From an uncultured Hyphomicrobiales bacterium (GTDB lineage Bacteria > Pseudomonadota > Alphaproteobacteria > Rhizobiales > Beijerinckiaceae), in contig CAIVAX010000065.1 of NCBI GenBank assembly GCA_903903935.1, forward strand, positions 1 to 8,278: a DNA stretch of 8,278 nucleotides, in the 5' to 3' direction. This document shows positions 8,109 through 8,278 of this stretch, piece after piece. Every line of letters begins with the position of its first letter. Within the stretch, counting starts at the first letter, position 1. The translations under genes and the position numbers were made by a program. The notes beneath the pieces are model-generated. The model was not told the DNA's origin. It searched no databases and saw nothing but the letters and a program-made list of their open reading frames with translations.

Positions 8109-8278
8109 TCACAGAATTCCGTGATTATCGATGGGTTGGCCCATGGCCTCTTCTTGCGCTTTGCGCACCCATTCAGGTTGACCTGCCATCATGGTGAATT
8201 TGGTTTCCACACCATTATCGGGCAATGTGGAATGACCTGCCACAGGCAGAGAGACACATTTGTTTTTGCTTTCATCAA
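8109..8278 (-). CDS. C-terminal end of an unrecognised protein (partial)
   Basis: On the minus strand a frame is open from the window edge to TGA at 8109-8111, covering 55 codons. The visible peptide includes CVSLPVAGHSTLPDNG, then KFTMMAGQPEWVRKAQEEA, and ends PIDNHGIL. I do not recognise the family. No membrane segment is visible, and a helix is likely around VRKAQEEAMG. It converges on proB with 27 bases between the two stops. No start codon is expected here, because the gene continues beyond the window. The composition resembles the neighbouring genes. Being a short open frame without homology evidence, it could still be spurious, but the plus strand offers no alternative gene in this segment. 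Confidence 0.6.
   Translation of the reverse strand, partial: DESKNKCVSLPVAGHSTLPDNGVETKFTMMAGQPEWVRKAQEEAMGQPIDNHGIL

Overview
The window looks like ordinary chromosomal DNA from an alphaproteobacterium, most likely of the order Hyphomicrobiales (Rhizobiales). The reasons are the order rplU-rpmA-GNAT acetyltransferase-obgE-proB, which I know from that group, the AcnA-type aconitase, the Obg protein without a C-terminal extension, and moderate-to-high GC with even codon style throughout. I cannot name a genus. I see no insertion sequence, phage gene, tRNA, rRNA or CRISPR array.

Layout: bases 1-2541 are the 3' part of acnA (aconitate hydratase), whose first ~50 codons lie upstream of the window. 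Bases 2596-3858 encode a secreted lipoprotein of unknown function, mostly helical. A 223-base gap follows, with a promoter-like site and a GC-rich hairpin just ahead of rplU (ribosomal protein L21). After a gap of about 115 bases with its own promoter-like site and a palindrome comes rpmA (L27). A structured tail and a strong intrinsic terminator close this ribosomal unit. Next are a RimJ/RimL-like GNAT acetyltransferase (4974-5609) with a hairpin after it, obgE (5725-6795), a repeat-rich gap, and proB (glutamate 5-kinase, about 6954-8081). The window ends with the C-terminal 55 codons of an unrecognised minus-strand gene that converges on proB.

Together the genes cover central carbon metabolism (acnA), ribosome structure and assembly (rplU, rpmA, obgE), possibly protein acetylation (GNAT) and the first step of proline synthesis (proB). 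Every gap between genes is under 300 bases. Hairpins after rpmA, after the GNAT gene and before proB suggest several short transcription units rather than one operon.

I found no convincing new biological system. The points most worth a second look are the missing proA after proB, the structured leader of rplU, the palindrome over a promoter-like site before rpmA, and the tandem and inverted repeats with an unusual start region before proB.
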